Below the pieces are notes generated by a model that was given only the letters and a program-made list of their open reading frames with translations, was not told where the DNA came from and did no database searches. A DNA stretch of 64,000 nucleotides from the NCBI GenBank assembly GCA_022457155.1, contig JAJGOT010000309.1:946501-1010500 (forward strand). Direction: 5' to 3'. Both the position numbers and the translations under genes were made by a program. Numbering within the stretch: position 1 is the stretch's first letter; each line of letters begins with the position of its first letter. The stretch is from Cladopsammia gracilis (taxonomy: Eukaryota > Cnidaria > Anthozoa > Scleractinia > Dendrophylliidae). Of the stretch, positions 45,313 through 55,240 are shown piece by piece.

Positions 45313-45663
45313 ATTTACGTGTCTCGCAGAACTTCGCGAAGCTCGGGGGAGGGTGCACCGCGGGCTCGAAACTTTTGGGGTGTCTCGATTTGCATATGAG
45401 GCTTTTCGCCATTCCACTTCGTCTTCTTTGAAACCAAAAACGTTGGTAAAAGGTCCTTTCGATGGTCCGCGTATGCTCCTATATAGGCTTACATGAAGTA
45501 GTACCACAGGCGCTCCCATCATCCTCTTTCGTTTGTCTGACGTCATTCAAGCTTTGTTGCGCTGTTGCCAGGCAACTGCACGACATCTTCAAGTATAAAT
45601 ATATTCGCCCGGCTTAGCTCCCGAGGCACGACAAATTTATTAACCTCGCTTCGCGAGGAATCA

Positions 45664-45790
45664 ATCAATCAATCAATTATTTATTTATTTATTTATTTAG
45701 ATAGATAGATAGTTATAGAACAATAAGAAAAATAAAATTAAAACATTACAAAAAAAAAAATAGGAGTTAAAAACTCGTTAAAACGCGCAC
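45664..45790. repeat. Simple repeats (AATC)n, (ATTT)n, (GATA)n and an A-run
   Basis: Low-complexity sequence with four adjoining simple motifs. Nothing else is seen up to 46040 apart from a short telomere-like CCCTTACCCTAACCCTA at about 45878. Confidence 0.75.
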
Positions 45791-46039
45791 GTGTAAATAA
45801 ATCTATCTCTTATTTATATCCAAACGAATACATCTAGGCATAAACATATTAAATTAGTTGATTAAAAAGTAGCGAATAACCCTTACCCTAACCCTATTGC
45901 TAACAGACACAGTATAGCTAGTATTCAGGGGCCGCGAAATTGGTGAAACCTTAAGGTGCGAGAACCAAAACCACCTTTAATTAACCTTTAAACACGTTAA
46001 TAATTCTTAATGCACCTTTTCATTGTTTTCGAACAGGTT

Positions 46040-46340
46040 TTTATTTGTAATAATCCGTTTAAATGGTCACTGAAATGGACAACAGGTCATTATTGTGAAA
46101 GTGGAACATTTTCAGGAGAGTATTTAAACTTTCGACAAGAGACGGGGCGTAATGGTCAGCCAGTCGGGCACATCTGTTGTATGCTATAGTAATCAGTCTG
46201 CTTGTTTTTCTTGTATCTAATTTCCTCTTTGCACAAAAGCGCATTTATGTAATCTCCGTAGGGACAGGCTTTGTGAGGAATGTTTTTGAAGTCGTTCAAA
46301 ACATTCGCAGCGTGTGTTTTATCAGGTCGACTATTGCTCA
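46040..46340 (-). repeat. Dispersed repeat, reverse-oriented relative of 3030-3440
   Basis: The minus strand carries CTGATAAAACACACGCTGCG, TTTTGAACGACTTCAAAAAC and GCGCTTTTGTGCAAAGAGG, which match 3090-3200. The hairpin end of the other copy is absent here. Confidence 0.55.
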
Positions 46341-46504
46341 TTTTTTTAAAACAGCACTTACAATAGTTTTTCCACGGTATCCAAGAATAAATTTGATAAC
46401 AACGAATCTAAAGTTACCGTCGATTACTTTGTCTACTCATAACACCACAAATCACGAAATCTACATCGATTCGAAATGGTTTTTGAGTCATATTTGGACC
46501 GGAC

Positions 46505-47645
46505 AGTATTAGTGGAGCACTTGCCAGGCCGAAGGCCTGGCTGCGCAGCTCCATACTCATAGAACCTACGCCGTGATTTTTCATGGTCATGGCTAGCGGA
46601 ATGCTTCGCGGGCGCGTTGTCTGCCCGCCGAACGCCCGCCCGTGTTGGACAACATCCGGGATCTTAGCAATTTTGTTTTTCGCGCGGCCACACAGCCGTG
46701 AGCTCGGTAAACACTTTAGTTGTTTTCTTGTGCCTAGCGGAGAATTAAACTCGTTATTTTCCTGCATTTTTTCGCGGTTTGCTACTCAAGACAGGGATAC
46801 TAATTAAGGTATACTCAGAAGCCGCTTTAGTAGAAAAAGACGAGCTTTCAGGGATAAAATCTTGCTTCGAGGAACTTCGTGTATTACGTTTTTATCAATG
46901 CGGGAGATGATTTCAGAACCAGAAGCGGAGATTTGAATTTCCAAGCAAGCGAGGAACTTAAAGGTAAAACAGATTACAGTTTTCGATGAGAATTTATGTT
47001 GATATCAATCTGTGAGTGACTTGTTATTAGTGTTATTGTTAGTTTTGGCGAATTGATTTTAAAACGTGCCTAAATTTAGTTGTATCGATCTCTTGAATTT
47101 CATCGAAGAAAGCTTGAACTCGATGAGCTATAATTACATGGTACGCATTTTGCTTTCAAACGTAAACTAATGGAGATTTGAATAAATTTTTTCGAAAGAA
47201 GATTGTGTTGTCCATTTTTATGTGTTAGTTCATTCATTAGATAGATTGAAAAGCGATTTTATGTAAACAAAACAAGACTTGATTTTATAGTACAGTTCTA
47301 TCTTCACTCGCATCGCCTTATGCAAATATGTTTGTGTATTTTTGCAATTTTTGATTTTCAAATCAGTTTCTCGGGCAATTTTTGACAAACATAAACTGTA
47401 TTTTATTCGGAAACTAGTGGTACTATTTATTCTAGACAAATAAAAGTTGTTTTTGTGAACTTTTGTACGGTCTATAAAAATGTACTGTGCAGACGGTCGC
47501 GTAATACTGTTTTTGAAAATTGCTAAAATTGAAAATAACCCGTTCGTCAATCTTAATTCTTGTGCTTTCACCTTAGTTAAGTTTCACCTTAGTTAAGCTT
47601 GTTCAAAGTGCGACGCTGTTAGGCTTGGGCTATCTATATATATTA
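46505..47645 (-). repeat. Dispersed repeat of about 1.1 kb, GC-rich at one end, copy 1
   Basis: Reverse-oriented relative of 55240-56106. Shared landmarks, read on the minus strand: AGCCTAACAGCGT at one end, TTACGCGACCGTCTGCACAG in the middle, then CGCGCCCGCGAAGCATTCCG and a GAGTATGGAGCT hairpin (GCCAGGCCTTCGGCCTGGC). Type unknown; no domain seen. Confidence 0.6.
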
Positions 47646-47704
47646 AGGAAAGTTCTGTATCATTATTTTCCTGGGATGTGGGGGGAGTAACAATAGACAA
47701 GACA

Positions 47705-49060
47705 ATAGCTTTTGACTTATAACTAGGTGGATGCCTGCTGTTCTATATATTGTGATAAGTAGTATATCCTACTGGTATATTGCCTGATAACTAGGCTGAT
47801 ATCCGTCTGTTATATATATTGACTTATTACTAGAATATCCTACTGGTATATTGCCTGATAACTAGGCTGATATCCGACTGTTATATATATTGAACTATTA
47901 CTAGAATATCCTACTGGTATATTGCCTGATAACTAGGCTGATATCCGACTGTTATATATATTGACTTATTACTAGAATATCCTACTGGTATATTGACTGA
48001 TAACTAGGCTGATATCCGACTGTTATATATATTGACTTATTACTAGAATATCCTACTGGTATATTGACTGATAACTAGGCTGATATCCGACTGTTATATA
48101 TATTGACTTATTACTAGGATATCCTACTGGTATATTGACTGATAACTAGGCTGATATCCGACTGTTATATATATTGACTTATTACTAGAATATCCTACTG
48201 GTATATTGACTGATAACTAGGCTGATATCCGACTGTTATATATGTTGACTTATTACTAGAATATCCTACTGGTATATTGCCTGATAACTAGGCTGATATC
48301 CGACTGTTATATATATTGACTTATTACTAGAATATCCTACTGGTATATTGACTGATAACTAGGCTGATATGCGACTGTTATATATATTGACTTATTACTA
48401 GAATATCCTACTGGTATATTGACTGATAACTAGGCTGATATGCGACTGTTATATATATTGACTTATTACTAGAATATCCTACTGGTATATATTGACTGAT
48501 AACTAGGCTGATATCCGACTGTTATATATGTTGACTTATTACTAGAATATCCTACTGGTATATTGCCTGATAACTAGGCTGATATGCGACTGTTATATAT
48601 ATTGACTTATTACTAGAATATCCTACTGGTATATTGACTGATAACTAGGCTGATATCCGACTGTTACATATATTGACTTATTACTAGAATATCCTACTGG
48701 TATATTTACTGATAACTACAACCCCGGACAAAACTAGTTGAGATAAACTGAAATTACCCTGACATTTTGGTATACTTCTGAGACAAATTTTCCACACCAC
48801 AATATAAATATGCGCCCTCCCCCTCCCCCTCCTTCCAATGTTGTTTTGGGTATTACTGCATTTGAATCAGACAGTTTTTAGAACAAAACAACATTGCATG
48901 GGGGGTGGGGAGGGAGGGATTTCTTTATGTTTGTTGACGCGGAAATTTGGCCTAAAATTTAGAAATAGATGAAAAGTGTCGCAACAGTTTTGTCCGAGGT
49001 TGTAGGCTGATATCCGACTGTTATATATACTTGACTTATACTGAACTAAGATACTGTATA
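47705..49060. repeat. 71-bp satellite, about 14 units plus a displaced tail
   Basis: Unit: GACTGATAACTAGGCTGATA, TCCGACTGTTATATATATTG, ACTTATTACTAGAATATCCT, ACTGGTATATT. The units are highly alike from 47790 to 48716, with shared variants (CCTGATAAC, ATGCGACTG) that point to block-wise spread. A MITE splits the array at 48719; the last, decayed unit follows at 49003-49060. Confidence 0.93.
48719..49002. mobile_element. 284-bp MITE inserted in the 71-bp satellite with a TA duplication
   Basis: Inverted ends CAACCCCGGACAAAACT and AGTTTTGTCCGAGGTTG. The satellite reads GATAACTA before it and TAGGCTGATATCC after it, so the original GATAACTAGGCTG was split with duplication of TA (48717-48718, 49003-49004). 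The interior is also roughly palindromic (CCCCTCC...AATGTTGTTTT / AAAACAACATT...GGGGAGG). TA duplication fits Tc1/mariner-like mobilisation. Confidence 0.9.
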
Positions 49061-49167
49061 TCCTACAAGTATAATGACTGATGACTAGTACCGACTAGTA
49101 TATTGAATCATTACTAGGAAATCCTAGTGATATACTAACTAAAGTCTTATACCATTTATGTCATTTA

Positions 49168-49455
49168 TTAGAGCAGTTTTCAATTGAGTGTGGTAAAACC
49201 AAAACCAAAGTAATTACTCTGACCAATCACAGCAGTCGTAAACAATCCAATGAACCAATCAGAGCTCGAAGCAAACACATGTCGGCGGCGCCAAGCGCGG
49301 GAAAACGCGTGCGAGCAAGTCACGTTTGGTTTTGGTTTTACTTCTGATTGGTCGAGAAAATGGCGCGAGATTTTTTAGCCAATCACAAATCGTAGCAATG
49401 CAAAACCAAAGCAATTGTGTAATTACTTTCGATACTTAATTGAAAACTGCTCTAA
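49168..49455. mobile_element. 288-bp MITE with TTAGAGCAGTTTTCAATT ends
   Basis: Left TTAGAGCAGTTTTCAATTGA, right TTAATTGAAAACTGCTCTAA. It carries GGGAAAACGCGTGCGAGCAA and several (A)CCAATCA(C) words. Two older copies lie at 35870-36395. It lies beside the GPCR pseudogene. Confidence 0.85.
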
Positions 49456-49563
49456 CTATATGATTTAGTGATATATTAAGTTATACCACTTATATTTGAA
49501 TGTAATATTACTGTTACACTCAGTTTTAACTGTCGTGATCGATGCTGTAATATTCAGTAAATC

Positions 49564-50492
49564 CTATTTACAAAATAGTTTATCCACAGTCGACATGACT
49601 CCTTGCCGAATTTGTCGGTTCTTCCAATAGCAGATAAGCGGATTTGTGCATGAATTAAGAAACGCAAGAGTTTCTGTCCAACTATAGTGGTTATAAGTCT
49701 TGATGTCCTGTTCTAAAATCTGGTGATAGATTGTTACAAATAAAACAGGCATGTTAAAAAGCAAATAGACTCCAACAATGAACGATATACTTGTGGTAAT
49801 GTTCTCTTCTCTTCGTCTGTGGATCTGCTCAGTCACTGATTGTTGATGGGAGTGCACTTGACGACGGTGCCGATGCAAAACCCAAACAATCCCAAAGTTT
49901 GCGATTCCAGAAACCAGAAGACACAGAAACCATACGATCAAATGTACGCCTCTTGAAGCTTGGTTTATTCCCGCCCATTGCAAACTTGTTAATAAGAGAT
50001 TCAGTATCCAGATAGCCGCCATATATTTAAGGACCCGTCCTGACGAGAAAACGTCATTGTACCTTGCCTGCAGTCGAACTGCAACAAGTCTCTCATAGCT
50101 GACAGCCGTAAGGGTCATAAAAGACACTCCACAACAAATATAGAAAGCATTGGCATATACAATTCGAACGAAGCAAGGAACTGAACGATGCTGGTTTTCC
50201 AAGAGTCTATAAGTGATGTAACCTGGTTGAACTGCAAGGCCAACTAAAATATCTGAGAGCGCCAAACATCCTATCAGAAGATTTGATGGCGTTCGAAAAC
50301 GGGCGTTGTTAAAGATGGCGACGACAATTAATAAAAGTTTAAAACAACAGCGAAAGGAGAAGAAATGATGTTGATGATGGCTGTTACAAGATTCACCAGA
50401 AAACGTTCCGAAACTTGGTGGAATGTAGGATTAGGAAGGTGAAAACAAGATGGTGATGGTAACAGAACTTGACCTGAGGTGTTGTTGGCCAT
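49564..50492 (-). pseudogene. Class A GPCR, expansion member 3, frameshifted in TM1
   Basis: Paralogue of the receptors at 37278 and 41743. The start MANNTSGQV at 50492-50490 and the first helix are intact up to VVLNFY; then two extra bases near 50332 shift the frame and cause an immediate stop. From there to the TAG at 49564 the second frame is fully open and conserved: LALSDILVG, SYERLVAV, the short cysteine-free loop AGINQASRGVHL, LLFNMPVLF, CTNPLICYWKNRQIRQG. The rest has no other damage, so the break is recent, polymorphic, or a sequencing/assembly error. As it stands, no full receptor can be made. It lies on the strand opposite to its two relatives. Confidence 0.8.
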
Positions 50493-51864
50493 TAATTTTT
50501 TCTTCTGCCGTCGCGAGGCGTCTACGGTGTTAGAATGGATCTGACAAAGTTTAATCAACAGGAAGAACTTATCTTGTATTCATTGCACGACAATGTACGT
50601 TGTGGGAGAGTGATATAAGACAAACCTGAGAGCTTTATAAAAGATGAAACTTTGAACCATTAATTAAAAATCTAATGTTTTTGTTTCAATCTACTAACAT
50701 CGGTTTATTTCAGATTTCTCAGTTAAAACCGACTGAATCGAAAAGCAGCAGAATAGCTTTTGTTTTTGATTTTGACGTTTTCGTTAATTAAATTTAGATA
50801 TAATAAAGCCATAAGTAAATTTCCTTACAATTTTGTAATATCAATTAATAATGCACGCACGGCATCAAGGCAAACTGCTAGCATATGAATGACAGAGAAA
50901 GTGATTGAAACAATTCATCCTGTTTTAAACAAAGTTAGAAATACGAGCTTCAACGAGATTTTCTGCGACGCCGTTATCTTACCGTTAGTCAAAACAAATT
51001 GATCATCAAATACGATCATTCTATGAAAACGTATTGATATTCTTTGACGTTTTCCTGATTTGTTATTTTAATATCAAATTTGATTACTTTTATCACTAGG
51101 AAATCTAGTGAATTAATAAAGTTCTATTCTTTTATGTCAGGACAGCTGCTTTTTAAAGCCTTCAGTGTCTGCTTGTGCCGAACTTCTTAGTTATATTTTG
51201 ATGCTTAACTGTTAACTATAAACACAATTTTAAAGACTTTTTTAACATTAAAAAAAGAGTTAAAAGGAAAATATTGTGGTATATAAGAGTATGTTCGGTG
51301 GGTGCTTAAAAATCAAGAAACATTTAACGTCCTTTGATTGGCTATTTCATGTGAAGTTGATGGTAATATTGACTTCCTTTCTGAGCACGGGTAATCCTAT
51401 CACAATTTAATCTAAAACAAGTGTTTTCTCTTCTAAAAATTATTATTAAAAAGAAACCGCTTTCGGACATTGTACAAAGGGGCAGTCTTTGACAGCAGGA
51501 CTGAAAATTTAATTACATCTGCAATCAAAATTTTCATTTTTAATTTGTCTTTTGGAAATATAGGTTCTGCGTAAATATATTTTTTTACAAATAAATAACT
51601 CTGAGACGATTCGTTACTTGTGTGGCTTCATCTCTGATACTATTTCACTTGTGTCAACTGACAACAACAATAACAACAACACAGTCTTCTTTATGAAATA
51701 AGTCATAAATAATTAAACCTCACAAAGAATTGTAGAACTAAACCAACATACTGTAAATCCAAGAGGCATATTCACGATGGTCTTCATGTTGATGGAGTGA
51801 GGTAAACACAACAAAGAGAAACAATCTTGACACTCCAACGTATTAAGATCTTTTGTTTCAAATA
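50493..51864. other. Non-coding stretch, no gene seen
   Basis: AT-rich sequence upstream of the GPCR pseudogene. No repeat array or domain recognised. Confidence 0.35.
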
Positions 51865-52010
51865 CTCTAGCGAACATGGACCGCGGGGTCCGAATCGGGC
51901 GGGGCTATAGCCTGCGTAGCAGGCGTATGAAAATAATGTGGGCACAAGAAAGAACGGGGCGCGCGAGGGAGAGACGCGAGGAGGAAAGTATGCCGCCGGC
52001 ACCAACAAGC
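51865..52010. repeat. GC-rich repeat fragment with an AGCCTGCGTAGCAGGCG hairpin
   Basis: A sharp GC-rich island in AT-rich DNA, with GGACCGCGGGGTCC and AGCCTGCGTAGCAGGC palindromes. Likely a transposon end; its partner end is not identified. Confidence 0.45.
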
Positions 52011-52264
52011 CATATATGGTTCGTTCAATCTGCTGATTTCATAAAAACGTACCAAAGTTAAAGGTTTGAGTATAGAGCAGGGAGATCCAAACTGGCGGTC
52101 CACATGTGAAGGGAGTCCAAATCCAAGGGGCACCATAGTTAAACCCGGAAACAAAAAGACATCTGGTTCGTTTAATCCGCTCGATTAGACACGAATGTTT
52201 CGTTTAAAGTCGGTATTTGAGTATGCTAACACATTAAAAATATACAGTAAAGGTGCTTCATAAG

Positions 52265-52440
52265 ACACGATTTAATATGTAACAAGCGAAAGATATGAAA
52301 TTACATACTTTGTTTATAGTATAAGCTGAATGGATAAAAAAACGTTACAGATTTGAATATATAACAAGCGAAAGATATGAAAATACATACTTTGTTAATG
52401 GTTTAAGCTTAATGGATAAAAACAGGACGCTGAAATTTAC
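52265..52440 (-). repeat. Two inverted copies of an ~87-bp repeat unit (R unit)
   Basis: On the minus strand: ATCCATT...AGCTTA.AC, AAGTATGTA.TTTCATATC, TTTCGCTTGTTATATATTC, AAATCTGTAACG. The same unit occurs in plus orientation at 54483-55240 (split), 56110-56200 and 56406-56462, so the R units bracket the whole 52-56 kb nest. Confidence 0.7.
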
Positions 52441-52536
52441 ATAAGTATATATTAACTTTCAAGGCCAAACGCTCGAACCCAAAGGGTTAAACAGACGCGA
52501 TGAAATTTAATATATACTTATGTAAATTCAGCGTCC
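52425..52536. repeat. Hairpin with 28-29-bp arms
   Basis: GGACGCTGAAATTTACATAA at the left and TTATGTAAATTCAGCGTCC at the right, with arms extending through GTATATATTA. The two R-unit orientations meet across it, so it is the symmetry point of an inverted duplication. Confidence 0.7.
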
Positions 52537-52724
52537 TATTTTTAGAGAGAGGTGCAGTATTGCGTATTATCATTATATCAGGACTAATAATCAGTTATGA
52601 TATATCATGTTTTTTCTAATACATCTCTTCTTAAAAATATTGCTATTATCATGATATATCTTTGGTGATATAAGGGGTTGATTTTTTGATATTCCGCAAT
52701 GGGTTTTTCTCATATAAAGATATG

Positions 52725-53290
52725 TTATCATGATATTATCAGAATATTTAATTAAGTTACTATTTCTTCTTTTCCCTGTGATACAGTGATTTATCATGAT
52801 ATTATCAGAATATTTAATTAAGTAGAATTTGTTCTCCTCCCAGTGATACAGTGATTTATCATGATATTATCAGAATATTTAATTAAGTAGAATTTGTTCT
52901 CCTCCCAGTGATACAGTGATTTATCATGATATTATCAGAATATATTTAATTAAGTAGATATCATAATATTTAATGAAGGAACTTTAACCTCTACTACCAG
53001 TGATAGAGTGATAAATCATGATATTATCAGAATATTTAATGAGGTAACTTTACTTCTACTACCAGTGATAGAGTGATAAATCATGATTTTATCAGAATAC
53101 TTAATGAAGGAACTTTACCTGTACTACCAGTGATAGAGTGATAAATCATGATATTATCAGAATATTTAATTAAGTAGAATTTGTTCTTCTCCCAGTGATA
53201 AAGTGATAAATCATGATATTATCAGAATATTTAATTCAGTCGAATTTCTTCTTCTCCCAGTGATAGAGTGAAAAATCATGATATCAGAAT
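52725..53290. repeat. 65-bp tandem array in the subterminal part of element E
   Basis: About nine units of CCAGTGATACAGTGATTTAT, CATGATATTATCAGAATATT, TAATTAAGTAGAATTTGTTC. Units fall into two sub-types (TAAGTAGAATTTG and GAAGGAACTTTA). TATCATGATA palindromes continue on the far side at 53995-54470. Confidence 0.85.
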
Positions 53291-53320
53291 ACTACCAGGA
53301 TACTACTGTTCCCCTCGACT

Positions 53321-53470
53321 CTAAACCCTAACCCCTACCCTAACCCTAACCCTAAACCCTAACCCTTACCCTAAAACCCTAACCCTAACACTAACCCTAA
53401 CCCTAACCCTAAAACCCTAACCCTAACACTAACCCTAACACCGTAAAGTAACCCTAACCCTTACACCTGC
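53321..53470. repeat. Interstitial telomere-like (CCCTAA)n repeats
   Basis: Roughly 20 imperfect CCCTAA units with CCCTAAA, CCCTTA and CACTAA variants. TTAGGG is the usual cnidarian telomere repeat, but this run is short and lies inside a transposon, so it does not mark a chromosome end. Confidence 0.85.
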
Positions 53471-53598
53471 CCTCACCAAGTGCAATAGACAATACTCTGT
53501 GACTAATTTGTGTCTTTTATTCCTTAATTGCAGCTAACCTTCTTTTTTGTTTCAATTACTTTTACACTATACTGTTTTCTTGTTTAATTTCTGCGAAA

Positions 53599-53913
53599 AA
53601 CGGCAGTTCAGGCGCGATACTTCTTCTTGAACACGTCAAATTTTTAGTTGACATTTTTCATGTTTCGAAACATACGGAAGCTGTTTGTATGCCCCCGGAC
53701 AATCCCAAATTTGAATTTCACCCGCACCTTCCCCAGTTTTCTACCATCAAAGGCGTCAACACTGAATCCTGCGAACAGGGATTTCGTCGTCTCAACCAGT
53801 ACTTCGAAGTTACATGCAAAATGACTCAATACAAACGGAATATTCTTTTTTGGTTCGTTAATAACAGATTTAACACAGATCTAGAAAGTGAACTAAAAAG
53901 GCGCAAACTAATG
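53599..53913 (+). pseudogene. KDZ (Kyakuja-Dileera-Zisupton)-like transposase, C-terminal relic
   Basis: An open frame of about 105 codons to TAA at 53911-53913; the first Met is only at 53689, and the upstream reading continues without a clear start. It reads [20 protein letters not shown], then [18 protein letters not shown], then [20 protein letters not shown]. The VDxFHxxxH block followed by NTExxEQxF...M...R/N is how I remember the end of KDZ/CxC-type transposases; the match is from memory and needs a profile search. The N-terminal two thirds are missing, so the element cannot move alone. It lies in the centre of element E, which has the 8-bp duplication expected for this group. Confidence 0.5.
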
Positions 53914-54482
53914 TAAGCCGATTTAATGTAAGTGTATTGTGAGAAAAGAAAAAGGCAATGTACTTCTGTAAATACATGGACGAATTGATCTTATCATAAT
54001 ATATCAAACTATCACTGTGTCTTGTCTTCTTTCTTAAATCACTAGAGTGAGATTTGAGAGTGATAGTGATACATGATATGATAACTTGCTTTATTTCAAG
54101 AAAACTTTCTATGCTCCTAGGTAGGTGGACAATTTTGATATTATCATGATATATCACAATATCATTGTGTCTGTTATGCTTGGTAAAATGGTGAAATCAC
54201 TTGAGTGAGATTTGAGAATGATAGTCATACATGATATGATTCTAACTTGATAGTGATACCTTGATAATGATAATTCGAAAATTTGATAGCGAAAATTCTT
54301 CTAGCAACTATCATGTAAATACGATATGATAATGATATTTTTGATATTTAAAATGGAAAATTATTTTTTGCTTTTATCATTCTGTTATCACCCAAATATC
54401 ACTGAGATATCAAAATATCAATTATCAAACTAATAATATTCTATCATGATATTTTGATAAACCGCAATCCTGCACCTTAGTG

Positions 54483-55240
54483 TATTTTTATCCATTAAGC
54501 TTATACCATTAACTTAAAGTATGTATTTTCATATCTTTTGAAGGGATAGGACAGAAGAAGCATTTCAGATATAGACTGGGTCACGTTAGAAACACATAAG
54601 AAAATGCATTAGTGTATTCTAGTATTTAAATGCTTACATAATTTAGTTCCTGAATATCTGTGTAACTATTTTACTAGAAATCGTAATGTTCATAATTACA
54701 ATACTAGGCAAAGAAATGATTTAAATTTACCCAAACCTAATCTAAGCTTAGGGAAACGAACTTTTAGATTTTCAGGCTTGGTCCTATTTAATAATTTACC
54801 AGTAAAAATAAAGCAAGCAACATCGCTTATTAATTTTAAGAAGTACATCAAAGAACACTTTCATTAAGACTTGCTCTTTATTAGATACGATTTAGTGTAA
54901 CTAATGAAGTTATTTTAAGGTTTTTAAATAGGAATATATTGTATGTATAAAATTTATCTTTTTAACGTTTTTATATAAATTTAAACTTAAAATTAGCATT
55001 ATTATATTAGTTTAATTAGGATAAGTTATTTTTGTATATTTTCATCTTTTACAATAATTTATAAATGTAATTAGCTTAATGATATATTAATTACGCAGGG
55101 CCCCAATGGATATCAGTCTAGAGCTGAATGGGCTACCCAGCATAAATAAAGGTTACTTTACTTTACTTCGCTTGTTATAAATTCAAATCTGTAACGGTTT
55201 TTTCAGCGTCCAGTTTTATCCATTCATCTTATACTAATAT
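54483..55240 (+). repeat. R unit split by a LINE 3' end
   Basis: The left half TATTTTTATCCATTAAGCTT ... GTATTTTCATATCTTT ends at about 54540. The right half CGCTTGTTATAAATTCAAAT resumes at about 55168. In intact R units these halves are contiguous (TCTTTCGCTTGTTATA). Confidence 0.7.
54571..55166 (+). mobile_element. LINE 3' end (CR1/L2-like C-terminal tail and 3' UTR)
   Basis: The frame reads IDWVTLETHKKMH, stop, CILVFKCLHNLVPEYLCNYF, YNTRQRNDLNLPKPNLSLGK, RTFRFSGLVLFNNLPVKIK, FKKYIKEHFH, and TAA at 54865-54867. This is the conserved C-terminal tail of CR1/L2-type LINE polyproteins. One internal TAG shows it is dead. The 3' UTR ends in GGGCTACCCAGCATAAATAA and a TTTACTTTAC tail that abuts the R-unit sequence. 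Confidence 0.75.

Larger units (their letters stand above)
52545..54482. mobile_element. 1.94-kb DNA transposon with KDZ-like transposase relic (element E)
   Basis: Flanked by the 8-bp direct repeat TATTTTTA (52537-52544 and 54483-54490), which splits the R-unit sequence GCGTCC.ATTTTTATCC. The left end is GAGAGAGGTGCAGTATTGCG; the right end on the other strand is CACTAAGGTGCAGGATTGCG (15 of 20 alike). Subterminal parts are rich in TATCATGATA. It contains a 65-bp array, TTAGGG-type repeats and a transposase fragment. An 8-bp duplication fits KDZ/Zisupton (and hAT) elements. Confidence 0.7.

Noticed and set aside
45313..45660. GC-rich, TATAAATA-containing stretch as a possible small RNA gene
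   Set aside because: No tRNA, snRNA or 5S signature could be recognised. It looks like a dispersed repeat, but I cannot support either call.
53321..53470. TTAGGG-type repeats as a chromosome end
   Set aside because: Only about 150 bp, degenerate, and bordered on both sides by element E sequence and then by more than 9 kb of genomic DNA.
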